The notes under the pieces: model-generated
What the model was told of the DNA's origin: nothing
The model's database searches: none
The model's input: only the letters and a program-made list of their open reading frames with translations
Made by a program: the position numbers and the translations under genes
In this document: positions 60,331 to 64,000 of the stretch, in pieces
Position numbering within the stretch: position 1 is the stretch's first letter
Layout of the letters: each line of letters begins with the position of its first letter
Origin: Macropodus opercularis
Taxonomy: Eukaryota; Chordata; Actinopteri; Anabantiformes; Osphronemidae
Direction: 5' to 3'
Length of the DNA stretch: 64,000 nt
NCBI GenBank assembly: GCA_030770545.1
Contig: CM061109.1
Location: forward strand, 6,076,001-6,140,000

Positions 60331-60729
60331 CCGCAGGAGAGTTCACCAGACATGGACAGACCTGATGATTTTTTAGATCTCACTTGTGTAATAGAAACAT
60401 TAGTAGCACAGACCGGTAATAAGAACACTTCCACCAGAACTCTGACAGTAGAAGGTCGTGACGTCGTTTTCTTATGTGATTCAGGAGCAGACCGCACAGT
60501 TTTAAAAGAGCACGTTGAGGGAGTTTCCGCTTCAAACAACCGTATTTTTGTGCAATCAGCAAACGGCAGAATAACATCAAGTGCAGTGTCTAAACCTGTG
60601 TCTGTAAAAGATCTTCAGACTAACTTAGAAATAACAGCACCTGTAGTTATGTTTCCAGCGTGTCCAGTGAACCTCTTAGGGCGAGATCTAATGATAAAAT
60701 TACATATTTCCGCTGTACCCACCTCATGA
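60325..60729 (+). pseudogene. Retroviral aspartic protease, start of pol
   Basis: Continues gag's frame after the TGA. The active-site motif DSGAD lies at 60478-60492 with FLC before it, and NLLGRDLM (60670-60693), the conserved C-terminal element of retroviral protease, follows. The domain looks complete, but the frame ends at a TGA (60727-60729) before RT, so it is disconnected from the rest of pol. Confidence 0.85.
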
Positions 60730-60896
60730 GGAATGGTGGCTATAGGGAAAGATGAAACAATACCTACATATCCCCTTTCAGCCAGTGGGATACCACAATA
60801 TCTTGGTCTTTAGATTTCCCAAATCCAGACCCGGGGAAAATAGGGAAAGAATTATTAAAACTGGCTGACAGCAGCCAATCAAGAGACTATGTTTCT

Positions 60897-61181
60897 ATGT
60901 CTCCAAGCCAGATGCATGTTACCCTCTGGTACAAACATGACCCAGGGTCAGATCACCAATATGATAAGCTGGTGAATGACTCTGGACCCCAACGTGTAAC
61001 GTTACAACATTATTACACTGATGGCAAAGGAACGTCAGCCTGTGACGTATTGCCAGATAAAGCTTTCAAGCTGTTTAAAAATCATGGCTCACAGCCGCAT
61101 GTCTCTGTGACCAGAGACCCCCAGCACAAATGGGAGTTTCTGGGCCCGTGGTTGAAAGAGACAATGAGACACACCCACTAG
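60897..61181 (+). pseudogene. pol segment between protease and RT
   Basis: About 94 residues including CDVLPDKAFKLFK and PHVSVTRDPQHKW…LGPWLK. Fish class I retroelements carry a comparable linker between protease and RT (recalled, not searched). Its function is not known to me. It is closed at both ends by stop codons. Confidence 0.55.
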
Positions 61182-61295
61182 AGGCCAAATCACACCCGAG
61201 ACAGATGGAGAAAACCGTTAAGCTGGGTGGTGACGCTCACACCACACACCCACTTAGAGAGTTCTTATGAGTCTAAATGACAACCATGCCCAATA

Positions 61296-61840
61296 ATGTC
61301 AACAGTAACAGACCCACTGTTGAAAACAGTTCCTGATGAATTTTGGTCTAAGGGAAAAGCAGATGTAGGTTTAATGACTACTGCTCGACCTGTAGTGATA
61401 AAACCAAAAACAGAGAAAGGCATCCAGCCAGTGATAGCTGATATGATTAAAGCAGGCATCATAATTCAAGCTCCAGATGCCTCATGTAATACTCCCATTT
61501 TTCCTGTTAAGAAAGCAGAAGACAGGACAGTGGACCTGAGAGCAGTAAATCAAGCTGTGGAAAGCAGGGCCCCATGTGTGCCTGACCCACACACACTGTT
61601 GAATCAGTTGAGAGCAGAAATGAAGTAGTTTACTGTAGCTGATTTAAGTAATGCTTTCTTTTCCACACCATTAGCCCAAAAGTCACAAGGATGGTTTGGT
61701 TTTACATATCAGGGAAAGAAGTATACTTATACTCGTTTACCACAAGGTTTTTGTGACAGTCCCACTATATTCACTGCAGAAATAAATAATTGTTTGGCTG
61801 ATTTCCAAATGCCTGAACACAGCCACTATCGGTTTATGTA
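61296..61840 (+). pseudogene. Reverse transcriptase, fingers and palm, interrupted
   Basis: 61296-61628 gives the fingers (PVIADMIKAGIIIQAP, VDLRAVNQAVE, VPDPHTLLNQL). A single in-frame TAG (61626-61628) is followed by the palm block with the first catalytic Asp (VADLSNAFFSTPLA) and RLPQGFCDSP. Near 61827 the frame shifts; the YVDD active-site motif is encoded at about 61833-61846 in another frame, and the frame in use ends in TAG at 61838-61840. Confidence 0.85.
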
Positions 61841-61891
61841 GATGATCTATTAATAGCATCAGACACAGAAGAACATAACAAGCAGGTTTCT

Positions 61892-62592
61892 GTGGCACTA
61901 TTTAAACATCTACATAAGACAGGAAACAAGGCCTCACTTTCAAAGTTACAGTGGGCCAGACAAGATCCTGAAGGTCGAAGGATCACAGACACCAGAAAAA
62001 AGTCTATATTAGACGCACCGAAACCCGTCACAAAGCAACACATGATGAGTTTTCTAGGCTTGTGCAACTATTGTAGACTGTGGATCCCAAATTATGCACA
62101 AATGACACAACCATTGTTAGATCTCATCTATGATGAACCAATGACTATGAAACAAACTTTGCAGTGGACAGATGCAGCAGAAAAAGCTTTCACCGAGCTG
62201 AAACGAGCACTTACCAGCTCCACGGTTATTGGGTTACCAGACTATACCAAGGCCTTTGTACAGACTGTTGATTGTAAGGGTTTATTTATGACGTGATGTT
62301 AGCACAGCAGATGGGAGGCAAGATGAAGCCTGTGGCTTACTACTCTAAGAGATTAGATCCAGTTGCATGTGCTTTGCCTAGCTGTGTCAGAGCTGTGTGT
62401 GCTGCAGCGTTAGCCATACAAGCCTCGGCTGAGGTTGTACTTTATCACCCGCTAAAGCTGTTAGTGCTTCATGAAGTAGACATGTTATTGACTCAGACAA
62501 AAATGACATTTCTGTCTCCTGCGAGACATTTGTCTTTGCTGTCAACGTTGCTTTCACAACCACATTTGACCATTAAAGATGTTCAACTCTGA
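61892..62592 (+). pseudogene. Reverse transcriptase, thumb and connection
   Basis: 61892-62296 includes MMSFLGLCNYCRLWIPNYA and WTDAAEKAFTELKRAL, conserved thumb/connection elements. A frame change at 62290 leads to KMKPVAYYSKRLDPVA (from about 62320) and the start of the tether to RNase H, ending at 62592. It is comparable with, but less decayed than, 10821-11306. Confidence 0.85.
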
Positions 62593-62627
62593 ACCCGGCA
62601 ACCCTCCTGCCACGTCCACATGAAGGA

Positions 62628-62906
62628 ATGCCACATCGTTGTCTAGCTGACACAGAACAGCAGTGTAAACCGCGACCTGACTTGAAAGATACTCCTTTAG
62701 AGGAAGGAGAATGTTGGTTTGTTGATGGATCATGTTCAAAGACTCCTCGAGGTACTAATCAGTCTGGGTTCGCGGTAGTTACACAGGACACTATCATCAC
62801 AGCAATGAAGTTACCATCTCACTATTCTGCACAAGCTGCAGAAATCGTAGCATTAACTGAAGCGTGTAGAGCTGGACATAGAAATTATCAGAGATATGCA
62901 AGCTAA
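62628..62906 (+). pseudogene. Retroviral RNase H domain
   Basis: Contains CWFVDGSCSKTP (first catalytic Asp) and YSAQAAEIVALTEAC (catalytic Glu). Later catalytic elements are missing because the frame ends at 62904-62906, and the following sequence already belongs to integrase, so the C-terminal part was deleted. Confidence 0.82.
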
Positions 62907-63757
62907 CTCTCCTAAGCAAGAAGTGACAAACTGGCTCAAAAGCAGAGCACAAATTGAAAATGATGTTTACTATATTAACAAGAAGCCATGCCTACCCAGA
63001 AGTCTGTTCCATACAGCAGCTGTAATGAGCCATGGGCTCAGGGGGGATGGTGACAATAGTGGGACGGCACTTCTACGCCTATGGATTTAATACTTACTCA
63101 AAAAATTTTTGTAGATCATGTCTCATCTGTTGTAAACATAATCCACAAGGTAATCTCAGACCGAAAAGGGGACAGTTCCCCCAAGATAAATATCCTTTTC
63201 AGTTCATACACATGGATTTTATTGAACTAACACCAAGTCAGCAATATAAGTATTGCCTCGTTCTCATAGATCCATATTCAAAATGGATTGAAATCGTTCC
63301 AAGCAAGACAGCAGATGCCCTTACAGTAGCAAAAGCCATATGCAAACACATAATACCACAACATGGTATTCCAGAAGTAATCTATAGTGACAACGGGACA
63401 CATTTTGTGAATGAAGTAGTGTCACGAATGGCAGAACATCTAGGAATACGTCAAAAATCATTGTTCATACCACCCACAAAGTGCAGGATTGGTGGAACGA
63501 ACAAAATGCTGAAGGAGAAAGAGGTTGTTAATGCAAGTAATCTGCCAGACAATGTTTTGTCTCCCCAGGCAACGCTCATACAGCCAGGTGACCAGATCCT
63601 AATCAAAGTGATCAAACGGAAGAACTGGTCCAGTCCCCGCTGGGAAGGCCCCTACACAGTCCCGCTGACCACACCAACAGCGCTGAAGATAGCAGAGAGA
63701 GACACGTGGATTCACCAGAGCCACTGCAAAAAGCTGCCACCACTGACATCTGAGTAG
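62896..63757 (+). pseudogene. Retroviral integrase, frameshifted
   Basis: 62896-63090 holds the start of the zinc-binding domain (HTAAVMSHG). After a frame change, 63032-63757 gives the Cys pair (CRSCLICC), the core with HMDFIEL (Asp ~62 of this frame) and YSDNGTHF (Asp ~120), then the C-terminal WEGPYTVPL block. Near 63488 the frame is locally displaced and the catalytic Glu lies in the neighbouring frame. About 100 residues usually found between the core and C-terminal domains are missing (63530-63580). It cannot be active. Confidence 0.88.
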
Positions 63758-63823
63758 GGTGGAAGTCGGCCGGCACCAAAGCCCTTGGCTGCAGAAGAAA
63801 CCATCTGAACCCTGCTCCCAGCT

Positions 63824-63982
63824 ATGATGTCGAGGGGTAAGCTGTGTGCAGTGGCAACTGCTGGGACTGCAATTGTAGTAACCATAACAACACTGCTGCT
63901 GTGGGAGGATGGTCTTTTGCCAGGGAAAGACGCTCCAGTGAAGGTCATCTTGCATCGTCCGCGCCGAGAGATCAGAGACTAA
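63824..63982 (+). pseudogene. Possible env leader, short frame
   Basis: A 52-codon frame follows integrase by 66 bases. Residues ~8-26 are hydrophobic (ATAGTAIVVTITTLLLW) and later residues include PRRE. Position and the hydrophobic N-terminal segment fit an envelope signal peptide, but the frame stops at TAA 63980-63982 and nothing more of env is in the window. Confidence 0.4.
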
Positions 63983-64000
63983 GACGCATGGACAGCCGCA

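Larger units (their letters stand above)
58355..64000 (+). mobile_element. Class I (gamma/epsilon-like) endogenous retrovirus, defective, runs off the window
   Basis: In order: 5' LTR, primer site, leader, start of gag, C-terminal gag with zinc knuckle, protease, RT, RNase H, integrase and a leader-like start of env. Gag and protease share one frame, separated by a single stop, which is the gamma/epsilon arrangement. The integrase C-terminus (WEGPYTVPLTTPTALK) is typical of class I. It interrupts unit C. Multiple stops and frameshifts and a large gag deletion make it incapable of replication. The 3' LTR is outside the window, so its age cannot be judged by LTR comparison here. Confidence 0.93.

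Overview
This is vertebrate, almost certainly teleost, genomic DNA with no intact host gene that I can recognise. The teleost reading rests on a broken copy of the multi-copy fish gene family usually labelled 'SAMD3-like', L2-clade (Maui-like) LINEs ending in TTGAATTGAATTG tails, and class I (gamma/epsilon-like) endogenous retroviruses of fish type. The species cannot be named from sequence alone.

The window is a nested tandem array. A unit of about 20 kb occurs as copy A (1-20330, its start lies before the window), copy B (33610-53555) and the start of copy C (56317-58359). Position 1 corresponds to 36190. Units are separated by arrays of a ~1.595 kb satellite: array 1 (20331-33609, about eight monomers) and array 2 (53556-56316, under two monomers). 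A and B differ by roughly one or two bases per hundred by eye, so nearly every feature of A recurs in B.

Each unit holds, in order: a promoter-like segment with CRE and YY1-type motifs (visible in B and C), about 2 kb of unrecognised DNA, a dead piggyBac element on the minus strand, a LINE 3' stub, a SAMD3-like pseudogene whose splice sites are still visible and whose last intron holds a solo LTR, the eroded remains of a class I retrovirus, a spacer with one unrecognised minus-strand reading frame, and a right side made partly of inverted copies of the unit's own left side.

Comparing A with B gives exact empty sites for three insertions found only in A: a small element with a CTAT tail, an L2-like LINE flanked by an exceptional 290 bp direct repeat, and a 771 bp solo LTR. 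A also carries a deletion with a fold-back junction.

At 58355 unit C is cut by a younger but defective retrovirus that runs off the right edge. Its LTR, tRNA-Phe-type primer site, leader with twin GACG hairpins and nine 13-bp repeats, truncated gag, a UGA-CUA gag/pol stop, and broken protease, RT, RNase H and integrase are all visible. I found no CRISPR array, no tRNA or rRNA gene, and no intact transposase.
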